A stretch of 64,000 nucleotides of DNA from JBKBMT01 sp046295655 (GTDB lineage Bacteria > Pseudomonadota > Alphaproteobacteria > Rhodobacterales > Rhodobacteraceae): contig JBKBMT010000006.1 of assembly GCA_046295655.1 (NCBI GenBank), positions 1 to 64,000 on the forward strand, given 5' to 3'. Below the pieces are notes generated by a model, which had not been told where the DNA came from, did not search any database, and saw only the letters and a program-made list of their open reading frames with translations. Positions 43,254-51,341 of the stretch are shown one piece after another; within the stretch, counting starts at the first letter, position 1; each line of letters starts with the position of its first letter. Both the position numbers and the translations under genes were made by a program.

Positions 43254-44254
43254 AGGACCCGTTTCCGTTTTCCGCCATAGTCGGCCAGGACGAGATGAAG
43301 CGCGCGATGATCCTGACCGCGGTCGATCCCGGCATCGGCGGCGTTCTGGTGTTCGGTGACCGGGGCACGGGCAAGTCCACCGCCGTCCGCGGCCTTGCCG
43401 CGCTTTTGCCGCCGATCGAGGCGGTCGAGGGCTGTCCCTGCAACTCGGCCCGCCTCGAGGACGTGCCCGCCTGGGCCGGGGTCACGTCGGGGCGGATCGT
43501 CCGCCGGCCGACGCCGGTGATCGACCTGCCGCTGGGCGCGACCGAGGATCGGGTGGTCGGGGCGCTCGACATCGAACGTGCGCTTACCCGGGGCGAGAAG
43601 TCCTTCGAGGCCGGGCTGCTCGCGCGGGCCAACCGCGGCTATCTCTATATCGACGAGGTGAACCTGCTCGAGGATCATCTTGTCGATCTGCTGCTGGACG
43701 TCGCCCAGTCCGGCGAGAACGTGATCGAGCGCGAGGGACTGTCGATCCGCCACCCGGCGCGTTTCGTGCTGGTCGGATCGGGGAACCCGGAAGAGGGCGA
43801 GTTGCGCCCGCAACTGCTGGACCGCTTCGGCCTGTCGGTCGAGGTGACAAGTCCGCGCGACGTGGCGACCCGGGTCGAGGTGATGAAGCGGCGCGACGCA
43901 TGGGAGAACGATCATGCGGCCTTCATGCGCAAGTGGCGGCGCGAGGACGCACGGCTGCGCAAGCGCATCCTTGCCGCGCGGGCGGTTCTGCCGGGTCTTT
44001 CGACGGCGAACACCGTCCTGCACGACTGCGCGGCGCTGTGCATCGCCCTGGGGTCGGACGGATTGCGGGGCGAACTGACGCTGCTGCGCGCGGCCCGGGC
44101 GCTGGCAGCGTTCGAGGGTGCGGCGGCGGTGGGCCGGACGCATCTGCGCGCGGTCGCGCCCCTTGCCCTGCGCCATCGGCTGCGGCGGGATCCGCTGGAC
44201 GAAGCGGGATCGACCGCGCGCGTCCAGCGGCAGGTGGCGGAGATCCTGCCTTGA
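43250..44254 (+). CDS. bchI: Magnesium chelatase subunit I
   Basis: A 334-residue AAA+ ATPase. Walker A is GDRGTGKST (residues 36-44), Walker B is YLYIDEVNLLEDHLVD, and sensor-1 is FVLVGSGNPEEGELRPQLLDRFG. PFSAIVGQDEMKRAM is the family N-terminus. It forms hexameric rings with BchD and drives insertion of Mg into protoporphyrin IX by BchH. BchH itself is not in the window. The ATG overlaps the crtA stop, and the stop overlaps a TTG proposed as the bchD start. Confidence 0.97.
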   Translation: MKDPFPFSAIVGQDEMKRAMILTAVDPGIGGVLVFGDRGTGKSTAVRGLAALLPPIEAVEGCPCNSARLEDVPAWAGVTSGRIVRRPTPVIDLPLGATEDRVVGALDIERALTRGEKSFEAGLLARANRGYLYIDEVNLLEDHLVDLLLDVAQSGENVIEREGLSIRHPARFVLVGSGNPEEGELRPQLLDRFGLSVEVTSPRDVATRVEVMKRRDAWENDHAAFMRKWRREDARLRKRILAARAVLPGLSTANTVLHDCAALCIALGSDGLRGELTLLRAARALAAFEGAAAVGRTHLRAVAPLALRHRLRRDPLDEAGSTARVQRQVAEILP

Positions 44255-45906
44255 GCGATGACGCAACCGGCTGGGCGCGGGTCGAGGCCGCGCTTGCGGT
44301 TCTGTCGGTCGATCCCGCTGGGCTGGGCGGGCTGTGGATACGGGCGCGGGCCGGGCCGGTGCGGGACAGGGTCATGGAGGGCCTTGCCGGCGTTGCACTG
44401 CCGATGCTCAGGGTGCCGCCCGGGGTCTCGGACGAGGCACTGTTCGGCGGAACCGACCTGACCGCCGCGCTGTCGGGCCGCCAGGCGGTTCGGACCCCCG
44501 GTCTGCTGGACCGGCCCGCGATCCTGGTCCTGCCCATGGCCGAACGGACACCGCCCGCGCTGGCCGCTCGGCTGGCTCTGGCGCTGGACCGGGGCGGGCA
44601 GGCGCTGATCGCGCTGGACGAAGGCGCGACCGGGGAGGAATCACTGCCCCCCGCACTGGCCGACCGGCTGGCGTTCTTCGTCGATCTGGACGGGACCGGC
44701 TGGGGCGACACGGAACCGGTGCGGCTGCCTGCGGCCGTCGACCCGACCGTTCCCGAACTGCCGCATGCTGCCCGCACCGCCCTGGCGACCGCGGCGGTCC
44801 GGCTTGGCATCGCCTCGCTGCGCGCTCCGCTTCTGGCCAGCCGCGCCGCACGGGCGGCGGCGGCGCTGCGCGGCGCCGGGACCGTCGGCGAGTCCGATCT
44901 GCGACTCGCGGCCGAACTCGTCTATGCGCATCGGGCAACGATCCTTCCTAGCCCCGACGAGAGACCCGACGAGGCCCCGCCGGACGATTCCGGCCCCGAA
45001 GCTCCGCGACCCGCTCCGGACAACGCGCCGCTGCCCGACGAGGTGCTGGTTTCCGCGGCGCGGGCCGCGCTGCCCCACGATGTGCTGGAGCGTCTCGCCC
45101 GCGGCCGGGCACAGCGCGGGGCGGCAGGAAGCGGGGCCGGCGCGGCCCGCAAGGGCAACCGGCGCGGGCGGCCGCTGCCGTCGCGTCCCGGACGCCCGGG
45201 CTCGGGGCTTTGCCTCGATGTGGTCGCGACGCTGCGGGTGGCCGCACCCTGGCAGGCATATCGTCGGATCGGCCAGCCGGACGTTGCGGCCCGTTTGCTG
45301 CTCCGACCTGCGGACCTTCGGGTGCGGCGGTTCCAGGAACGGTCGGACCGGTTGCTGGTGTTCTGCGTCGATGCCTCCGGCAGTCAGGCGTTCGCGCGGC
45401 TTTCCGAGGCCAAGGGGGCGGTGGAACTGCTGCTGGCTCAGGCCTATGCCCGGCGGGATCACGTGGCGCTGGTGGCATTCCGCGGGTCCGGGGCAGAGCT
45501 GCTGCTGCCGCCGACCCGGTCGCTTGTCCAGGCCAAGAGGCGGCTTGCGGGCCTGCCCGGTGGCGGCGGCACACCGCTTGCGGCAGGGCTGCGCACGGCG
45601 ATGGAAACAGCGCTTCTGGGCCGGGCGCGGGGCATGACGCCGGTGCTGGCGCTGCTGACCGACGGCCGTGCCAACGTGGCCCTTGACGGCACGGCGGGGC
45701 GTGCCGCCGCCGAGGCGGATGCCGCGCGCATGGCCCTTCTGCTGGCCGAGCGGCGGCTTCCCGGCCTTGTCATAGATACCGCGCCGCGTCCGCAGCCCGC
45801 ACTGGCAGAGCTTGCGGCACGGATGGGCGCAAGCTGCATCGCGCTTCCGCGGGCCGACGCCGTGCGGCTGTCGGCGGCGCTTTCAGGCGCTCTGGCCGTG
45901 ACATGA
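44251..45906 (+). CDS. bchD: Magnesium chelatase subunit D
   Basis: A 551-residue protein with a degenerate N-terminal AAA+ domain (no Walker A Lys motif), an acidic Pro-rich linker (about 230-275, DERPDEAPPDDSGPEAP) and a C-terminal von Willebrand-type domain with the metal-site motif LVFCVDASGSQAF. It forms the second chelatase ring with BchI. Translation most likely starts at TTG, whose last bases make the bchI stop (TTGA). That gives a length near that known for Rhodobacter BchD; the earlier open frame lies inside bchI. Confidence 0.95.
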   Translation: MSDDATGWARVEAALAVLSVDPAGLGGLWIRARAGPVRDRVMEGLAGVALPMLRVPPGVSDEALFGGTDLTAALSGRQAVRTPGLLDRPAILVLPMAERTPPALAARLALALDRGGQALIALDEGATGEESLPPALADRLAFFVDLDGTGWGDTEPVRLPAAVDPTVPELPHAARTALATAAVRLGIASLRAPLLASRAARAAAALRGAGTVGESDLRLAAELVYAHRATILPSPDERPDEAPPDDSGPEAPRPAPDNAPLPDEVLVSAARAALPHDVLERLARGRAQRGAAGSGAGAARKGNRRGRPLPSRPGRPGSGLCLDVVATLRVAAPWQAYRRIGQPDVAARLLLRPADLRVRRFQERSDRLLVFCVDASGSQAFARLSEAKGAVELLLAQAYARRDHVALVAFRGSGAELLLPPTRSLVQAKRRLAGLPGGGGTPLAAGLRTAMETALLGRARGMTPVLALLTDGRANVALDGTAGRAAAEADAARMALLLAERRLPGLVIDTAPRPQPALAELAARMGASCIALPRADAVRLSAALSGALAVT

Positions 45907-46769
45907 ACGGCCGGCTGCCGCCGCCCGACTGGCCCTTCCGCGACCGCTCGCGCCTTGTCCCGGTCCGGCCGCACCTCTGGCATGTTCAGGATCTCGGCGC
46001 CGGGCCGGACCTGCTGATGCTGCACGGGGCCGGTGCCTCGACCCATTCCTGGGCCGGACTGGTCCCACTGCTTGCGGCCGATTTCCGGGCGATCCTGATC
46101 GACCTTCCCGGTCAGGGATACACGCGCCTGGGCGCCCGGGACCGCTGCGGACTGGCCGCCATGACCGAGGATGTGGCGACCCTGATACGCCACGAGGGCT
46201 GGCGGCCCCTGGCGGTAATCGGCCATTCGGCAGGAGCGGCGATCGCGCTGCAACTCGCGCTGGCGGAGCCTGACCTCGCGCCGGCGGTCGTCGGGATCAA
46301 CGCCGCGCTGGGCAATTTCGAGGGCGTCGAGGGCTGGCTGTTTCCGCTTCTCGCGAGGCTGCTGGCGTTGAACCCGCTGGTGCCGCGGGTGTTTGCACGC
46401 CTGTCTGGAACCGAGGCGCAGGTGCGGCGGCTGATCGCGTCGACCGGCTCGGATCTGCCGCCCGCCGATCTCGCGCGCTATGTCGCTCTGGTGCGCAAGC
46501 CGGAACATGTCGATGCGACGCTGGCCATGATGGCGCAGTGGCGGCTCGATCGACTGATCGCGGCGCTGCCCCGGATCGCCGCGCCGGTGCTGCTGATCGT
46601 CGGGGAAACGGACCGTGCCGTGCCGCCTTCGGTATCCCGCGACGCGGCGAAGCGCCTGCCGCAGGCGGAACTGGTCTGCCTGCCCGGGCTGGGACATCTG
46701 TGCCACGAGGAAGAACCCGCGGCCGTCGCCGGCCCGATCCGCGACTTTCTCGCCCGGATCCGGGCCTGA
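45903..46769 (+). CDS. bchO: BchO, alpha/beta hydrolase of the Mg-chelatase operon
   Basis: A 288-residue alpha/beta hydrolase. LLMLHGAGASTHSW is the oxyanion region, VIGHSAGAAIALQLAL holds the Ser nucleophile, and LPGLGHLCHEEEP the His. It is conserved after bchID in purple bacteria and may assist the chelatase or handle a phytyl or porphyrin ester, but no reaction is proven. The ATG overlaps the bchD stop. Its TGA touches the idi stop (TGATCA) with no space between. Confidence 0.93.
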   Translation: MNGRLPPPDWPFRDRSRLVPVRPHLWHVQDLGAGPDLLMLHGAGASTHSWAGLVPLLAADFRAILIDLPGQGYTRLGARDRCGLAAMTEDVATLIRHEGWRPLAVIGHSAGAAIALQLALAEPDLAPAVVGINAALGNFEGVEGWLFPLLARLLALNPLVPRVFARLSGTEAQVRRLIASTGSDLPPADLARYVALVRKPEHVDATLAMMAQWRLDRLIAALPRIAAPVLLIVGETDRAVPPSVSRDAAKRLPQAELVCLPGLGHLCHEEEPAAVAGPIRDFLARIRA

Positions 46770-47300
46770 TCAGCGCGGGGCACCGGCGCCGAGGATCAGG
46801 TCCAGATGGTCGGCGATGTAGATCCGCAGCCACGGGGTGAAGGCCGTCGGATCGGCCGCGATCTCCTGCCGGAGGCCGTCGAGGCCGATCCACCGGGTCT
46901 GCGACACCTCGTCCGGGTCAGGCAGGACAAGCATCTGGCGGTCGCCCTCTCCCACGAAGATCTCGACCACCTCGTGCTCGGTCAGTCCGCCGCCCACTTC
47001 CGCCCTGTATTCGACTGTCCCGGCATGATGCAGGACCTGTGCCGAGATGCCCAGCTCCTGCCGCAGGCGCCGCAATGCGCAGCGTTGCGGCTCTTCGCCC
47101 CAATGAGGGTGCGTGCAGCAGGTGTTCGTCCACAGGCCGGGGGTGTGATACTTGCCCGCGGCGCGGCGCTGCAAGAGGATGTGATCGCGGTCGAGCAGGA
47201 ACACCGAGACCGCCGGATGGCGCAATCCGCGCCGGTGGACATCTATCTTGTCGAGCGCCACCAGATCGCCGTCCAGCCAGGCCGGGATCAACGCGGTCAT
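46770..47300 (-). CDS. idi: Isopentenyl-diphosphate delta-isomerase (type I)
   Basis: A 176-residue Nudix-fold isomerase. GLWTNTCCTHPHWGE (about residues 55-69, catalytic Cys in TNTCC) and the Nudix-like CALRRLRQELGI are diagnostic; the second catalytic Glu region is EHEVVEIFVGEG. It interconverts IPP and DMAPP. The start MTALIPAW overlaps the bchP stop by 4 nt, so it is cotranscribed with bchP and bchG and feeds the phytyl and carotenoid pathways. Confidence 0.96.
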   Translation of the reverse strand: MTALIPAWLDGDLVALDKIDVHRRGLRHPAVSVFLLDRDHILLQRRAAGKYHTPGLWTNTCCTHPHWGEEPQRCALRRLRQELGISAQVLHHAGTVEYRAEVGGGLTEHEVVEIFVGEGDRQMLVLPDPDEVSQTRWIGLDGLRQEIAADPTAFTPWLRIYIADHLDLILGAGAPR

Positions 47301-48478
47301 GTCCAGGCCGGCGGCACGATGCGCAGCAGATGGGCCAGGTTCTTCAGCCCGATCCTGACATGGGCCAGCGGCCGCGCCTTCACCAGCTTCTTGTTCATGT
47401 AGGCCTCGAAGGTCAGACGCTGCACATCGACATCGTGGCACAAGCTCACGAACCGTTCTCGCCGCTCGTCGCTGCGATAATAGGCATCCTGCATCGAACG
47501 CAAGACCCGGAACACGGTCTTGTGCTCGCGCATGAACAGCCGACGTGCCAGCGCAAGATCGCGCGCCCGGCCCGAGGCCAGCGCCGCCTGCGCGGCGGTG
47601 GCGGCGACCCGGCCACCGACCATTGCGTAATAGATTCCTTCACCCGAGGATGGCGCGACAACCCCCGCGGCATCGCCAGCCAGAACCACGTCGCGGCCGT
47701 TGTCCCAGCGGTCCAGCGGCCGCAACGGGATCGGCGCACCTTCGCGCCGGATCGTCGCGCAGTCCTGCAACCCGCTCGCACGGCGCAGGTCGGCCGTCGC
47801 CTTCTTCAGGTCGATCCCGTCCACACCGGTTCCCATCCCGACACTGGCCTGCGCGCCGTGGGGGAATACCCAGCCGTAGAAATCGGGACTGATCCGGCCG
47901 TCATAGACCACGTCGCAGCGTCCGGGATCGTAGGCGTGGTCTGGCGCCGGGGCCGCGATGATTTCGTGATAGGCGATCACATAGGGTATCTCGCGCCCGC
48001 CCGGCACCTCGGCCCGGGCGACCGCAGACCGCGCACCGTCCGCGCCGATCACGATGCGCGCGGTGCTGCGCCGTTCGCTTCCGGTCTCCCTGTCGCGCCA
48101 GACGACATGCGTTCCCCCCCCGTCGCGTTCGATCCTCAGGAACGTGCCGGTCAGCCGGTCCGCCCCCGCCGCCGCCGCCCGGCAGCGGAGGAATTCGTCG
48201 AAATGTTCCCGATCGACCATGCCGACAAAGCCATTCTCGATCGGGATGTCCACCGCACGACCGGTCGGCGAGATCATCCGGGCCGTCGTGATGCGCGCGA
48301 CGATCTGGCTGTCGGGAATCTCGAAATCGGCAATCAGCCGGGGCGGGATCGCGCCGCCGCAGGGCTTGATCCGACCGGCGCGGTCCAGCATTGCGACCCG
48401 GTGCCCCGCCCGGGCCAGATCCTCGGCTGCGGTTGCACCGCAGGGCCCGCCTCCGACGACGAATACATCATGGCTCAT
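47297..48478 (-). CDS. bchP: Geranylgeranyl reductase
   Basis: A 393-residue FAD-dependent oxidoreductase of the geranylgeranyl-reductase family. The dinucleotide motif is VFVVGGGPCGATAAEDLARAG (about residues 5-25), followed by CGGAIPPRLI, VIGADGARSAVAR and VVLAGDAAGVVAPSSGEGI. It reduces the geranylgeranyl tail of bacteriochlorophyll to phytyl. The start MSHDVFVV overlaps the stop of the PucC-family gene by 4 nt. Length matches other BchP. Confidence 0.97.
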   Translation of the reverse strand: MSHDVFVVGGGPCGATAAEDLARAGHRVAMLDRAGRIKPCGGAIPPRLIADFEIPDSQIVARITTARMISPTGRAVDIPIENGFVGMVDREHFDEFLRCRAAAAGADRLTGTFLRIERDGGGTHVVWRDRETGSERRSTARIVIGADGARSAVARAEVPGGREIPYVIAYHEIIAAPAPDHAYDPGRCDVVYDGRISPDFYGWVFPHGAQASVGMGTGVDGIDLKKATADLRRASGLQDCATIRREGAPIPLRPLDRWDNGRDVVLAGDAAGVVAPSSGEGIYYAMVGGRVAATAAQAALASGRARDLALARRLFMREHKTVFRVLRSMQDAYYRSDERRERFVSLCHDVDVQRLTFEAYMNKKLVKARPLAHVRIGLKNLAHLLRIVPPAWT

Positions 48479-49767
48479 CGACACTCCTCCGGCACGAGAC
48501 GCGGCGCGGGTGCAGCGACCGACGCGCCGATGATGCGCCGCCCCATGAACGCAGCGGACAGAAACAGCGCGGCCTGGGTCAGGAATACCGTGCCGAAGGC
48601 TGCCGGCGGGGCAAGGAACAGGCGCAGCACATCGGCCATCGCAGCGCCCATGAAACCGGCGAATCCAGCCGCGACCGCCTGCGCGGCACCCCAGAGGCCC
48701 ATGCGCGTGCCCTCGCGGGCACCGCGGCCCTGACCGGCAAGCTGCATCATCGACCCGATCGCCGCGACCGCGAACATCCCGTTGAAGAAGCCCAGCAGCA
48801 TCACGGCCGGCACCAGCATCGGCCGGACCCCGGTGGCGCCGATGGTGGCTATGGCGATCAGCGCCGCGGCCGAGCCCAGGCATCCCGCCACGACCCAGCC
48901 CCGCAGGCTGCCGATCCGCAGGCCGGTGGCGGCGACGCCGACCGTCAGCATGCCCAGGAACACCCCGCCGCTTTGCGCCCCGGACATCGATGTGGTCTGG
49001 CCTGGTGTCATTGCGAACGTGAGGCCGGCGAAGGGTTCCAGGATCAGCTCCTGCATGAAGTAGGCGGTCATCGACAGAAAGACGAAGATCGTGAAGCGGC
49101 GTGCCGCCGGTTCGGCCCAGATCTCGGCGATGCCGGCGCGGAACGGCATCGGATCGGGCTCTCGCGTCAGGCGCAGTCCGCGTTCGATCCGCACCACCGC
49201 AAGGCAGGTCAGCACGAAGGCGCCGCCGGTGACCCCGGCGACGATGGACAGCATCCGCGCGTGGGAATAGGGGTCGAGCAACCGGCCGACCACGATCGCC
49301 GTCGTGGCGATGCCGAAGATCATCATCAGCCAGGTGATCGTGGCCGCGGCGGCCCGGCGCCGCGGTGCCGTGGCCTGCGCCAGCAGCGCCAGCACCGAGG
49401 TGCCCGAGGCTCCGACACCAAGGCCGATGAGCGCATAGGCAAGGACCGAGATCGCCAGACCAGGCCAGAAGGCGCCGTCAAGGATATCGACGCCCAATGC
49501 TGCCGCCCAGGCGCCCAGCGCGAGTATCGCCATGCCGCCGACGATCCAGCGGGTGCGATGTCCGCCGGTATCGGACAGGAAGCCCCATTGCGGCCGGGTG
49601 ATCTGGATCCCGTAGTGGAACGCCACCAGCGCCCCGGGCAGGACGGCGGGCAGGGCCAGCTCGACGACCATCAGCCGGTTGAAGGTCGAGGTCATCAGGA
49701 CCACGATCGCGCCGAGGCACATCTGCACCAGCCCGAGCCGGACGATCCCGAACCAGGACAGCGTCAC
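48475..49767 (-). CDS. PucC-family major facilitator-type membrane protein
   Basis: A 430-residue polytopic protein with about 12 hydrophobic segments of the bacteriochlorophyll-delivery (PucC/LhaA) branch. Characteristic pieces are TSTFNRLMVVELALPAVLPG, FHYGIQITRPQWGFLSDTGG and FQQELILEPFAG-like (MQELILEPFAGLTF). Similar ORFs occupy the slot between bchG and bchP in Rhodobacter (orf428/bch2). It probably hands pigment to antenna complexes. The start is likely a GTG that overlaps the bchG stop (GTGA). Confidence 0.9.
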   Translation of the reverse strand: MTLSWFGIVRLGLVQMCLGAIVVLMTSTFNRLMVVELALPAVLPGALVAFHYGIQITRPQWGFLSDTGGHRTRWIVGGMAILALGAWAAALGVDILDGAFWPGLAISVLAYALIGLGVGASGTSVLALLAQATAPRRRAAAATITWLMMIFGIATTAIVVGRLLDPYSHARMLSIVAGVTGGAFVLTCLAVVRIERGLRLTREPDPMPFRAGIAEIWAEPAARRFTIFVFLSMTAYFMQELILEPFAGLTFAMTPGQTTSMSGAQSGGVFLGMLTVGVAATGLRIGSLRGWVVAGCLGSAAALIAIATIGATGVRPMLVPAVMLLGFFNGMFAVAAIGSMMQLAGQGRGAREGTRMGLWGAAQAVAAGFAGFMGAAMADVLRLFLAPPAAFGTVFLTQAALFLSAAFMGRRIIGASVAAPAPRLVPEECR

Positions 49768-50666
49768 GGCCAGCCGTCCAGCCCGCGCAGGGCGAAGGCG
49801 GCCACCATCATGCCGGCAACATACTGGGTGACACCGACCCCGTTGTACCAGGGCGCCAAGGCTGCCGGGTCGCGCATCCAGCGACGCATCATTGCGAGCT
49901 GCCCGAGGATCAGGGCCGCGATGACACCGGCATGCACCGGCCGCCCCCAGACGACCAGAAGCGATACGACCAGAAGCTGCGCCATCACCATCACCGTGCA
50001 GGCAATCCGCGCCGCGACATCGGGACCCAGCACCACCGGCAGCGACCGGACGCCGGTCTGCCGGTCGCCCTCGATCGCCTTGAAGTCGTTGATCGTCATG
50101 ATTCCATGGGCACCGAAGGCGTAAAGCGCGGCAACCGCAACGATCTCGAACCGCGGCGGTCCGGCGGCGATCACCGCCGCGCCGGTGAACCACGGCAGAC
50201 CTTCGTAACACAGGCCGACAAGGCCCGGCCCCCACCAGCCCGATCGCTTCAACCGGACGGGTTCGGCCGAATAGGCCCAGGCGGCAAGCACCGCCACGAC
50301 CGTCGCGCCGAAGCCCCAGGGTCCCAGAAGCCAGCCCAGCGCCAGGGCCAGCACGGACGTGGCCAGCGCGATCCCGAGGCCCCAGCGCCCGGGGATCCGG
50401 CCCGAAGGAATGGGGCGGTGCGGTTCGTTGATCGCATCCACATGCCGGTCGCACCAGTCGTTCGCCGCCTGGCTCATGCCGCAGACCACCGGACCGGCCA
50501 GAAGCACGCCCAGAACGACCAGTGCCCAGCTTTCGGGCCAGACGCCGACCGAGACCACGCCGCACAGATAGGCCCACATCGGCGGGAACCAGGTGACCGG
50601 CTTCACAAGCTCCAGCATGGCGCGCGGGGCGGGGAGGCGGGGGTGTATGATTTCGCCGACTGCCAT
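49764..50666 (-). CDS. bchG: Bacteriochlorophyll synthase
   Basis: A 300-residue UbiA-family prenyltransferase with several membrane helices. The Asp-rich motif is NDWCDRHVDAINEPHRPIPSG (about residues 69-88 and following), and the second is INDFKAIEGDRQTGVRSLP. LELVKPVTWFPPMWAY is the family N-terminus. It attaches geranylgeranyl diphosphate to bacteriochlorophyllide a. No Shine-Dalgarno is visible before the ATG; the upstream bases hold a PpsR site and a TTTAAT -10 that could give a leaderless mRNA. Confidence 0.96.
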   Translation of the reverse strand: MAVGEIIHPRLPAPRAMLELVKPVTWFPPMWAYLCGVVSVGVWPESWALVVLGVLLAGPVVCGMSQAANDWCDRHVDAINEPHRPIPSGRIPGRWGLGIALATSVLALALGWLLGPWGFGATVVAVLAAWAYSAEPVRLKRSGWWGPGLVGLCYEGLPWFTGAAVIAAGPPRFEIVAVAALYAFGAHGIMTINDFKAIEGDRQTGVRSLPVVLGPDVAARIACTVMVMAQLLVVSLLVVWGRPVHAGVIAALILGQLAMMRRWMRDPAALAPWYNGVGVTQYVAGMMVAAFALRGLDGWP

Positions 50667-50667
50667 G

Positions 50668-50701
50668 TGTCAATTAAACATGACAGTCCCGAGTCGGGCA
50701 A
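50668..50701 (-). promoter_or_regulatory. bchG promoter with PpsR/CrtJ operator next to the start codon
   Basis: A perfect TGT-N12-ACA site (50668-50685) starts one base from the bchG ATG. A sigma-70-like promoter fits: -35 TTGCCC (50701-50696), 17-nt spacer, -10 TTTAAT (50678-50673) inside the operator. Transcription would start at or next to the A of ATG. PpsR would cover both -10 and start site. Confidence 0.75.
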
Positions 50702-50720
50702 GCCTCGTCGGGCGGCGGGG

Positions 50721-51341
50721 TCAAGGTTTGTCCTCCGGCACGATCAGGAACCGGCAGGCGGGTGCCCCGGTCGCGCAGCACGCAGTCTCGCTGACCGCCA
50801 CCGGGCCGGTCAGCGCGCCGAAGAGACGCGCGAAGACAGCGACATGCCAATGACACACCGGCGCCGCTCCGGGCGTCCGGGCAAGCGGGTTGTCAGCAAT
50901 CTCGACCGCAAGCGGCCGCCACGCCGCGATCCGAAACCGGCCGGACCCGGCGAAGGTCCAGGCATGCCGTGCGATCGCGCGAACCAGAAACCGTCGCCCC
51001 GGCGATGCGGGCAGGGCGCGGAGCACGGCCCGCGCCGCGGCCGGGATCCGGTGGGCAAGGACATAGTCCGCCGTGGCCCGTCCGGCCCGCGCCAGCAGCT
51101 CCGGGGCCGCGTCGGGCCGTGCGTGGCGCAGCGCATCGTGCAACGCGGCGCAATCGGCCTCGGGCAGCATGCCCGCGTCTTGCGGCGGCGGAGCGGTCCT
51201 TGCCCGCGCGAACAGCGCCGTCCGCGCATCGCGCCCCAGCGCCGCATCCAGAACCGGGATCAGTTGCAGAACCGCATTCGGCCCGATCAGCCCCGGACCC
51301 GGCGGCGCCATAGCTGGCACCTGGGCCGGGCGCGTGGTCAT
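50721..51341 (-). CDS. bchJ: BchJ, V4R-domain bacteriochlorophyll synthesis protein
   Basis: A 206-residue soluble protein. The N-terminal IGPNAVLQLIPVLDAALG and the C-terminal VCHWHVAVFARLFGALTGPVAVSETACCATGAPACRF (Cys-rich, as in V4R domains) fit BchJ. It was first called 4-vinyl protochlorophyllide reductase, but later work ties vinyl reduction to other enzymes and suggests a pigment-handling role. Its ATG overlaps the bchE stop (ATGA). A 55-nt gap with the bchG promoter follows. Confidence 0.93.
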   Translation of the reverse strand: MTTRPAQVPAMAPPGPGLIGPNAVLQLIPVLDAALGRDARTALFARARTAPPPQDAGMLPEADCAALHDALRHARPDAAPELLARAGRATADYVLAHRIPAAARAVLRALPASPGRRFLVRAIARHAWTFAGSGRFRIAAWRPLAVEIADNPLARTPGAAPVCHWHVAVFARLFGALTGPVAVSETACCATGAPACRFLIVPEDKP

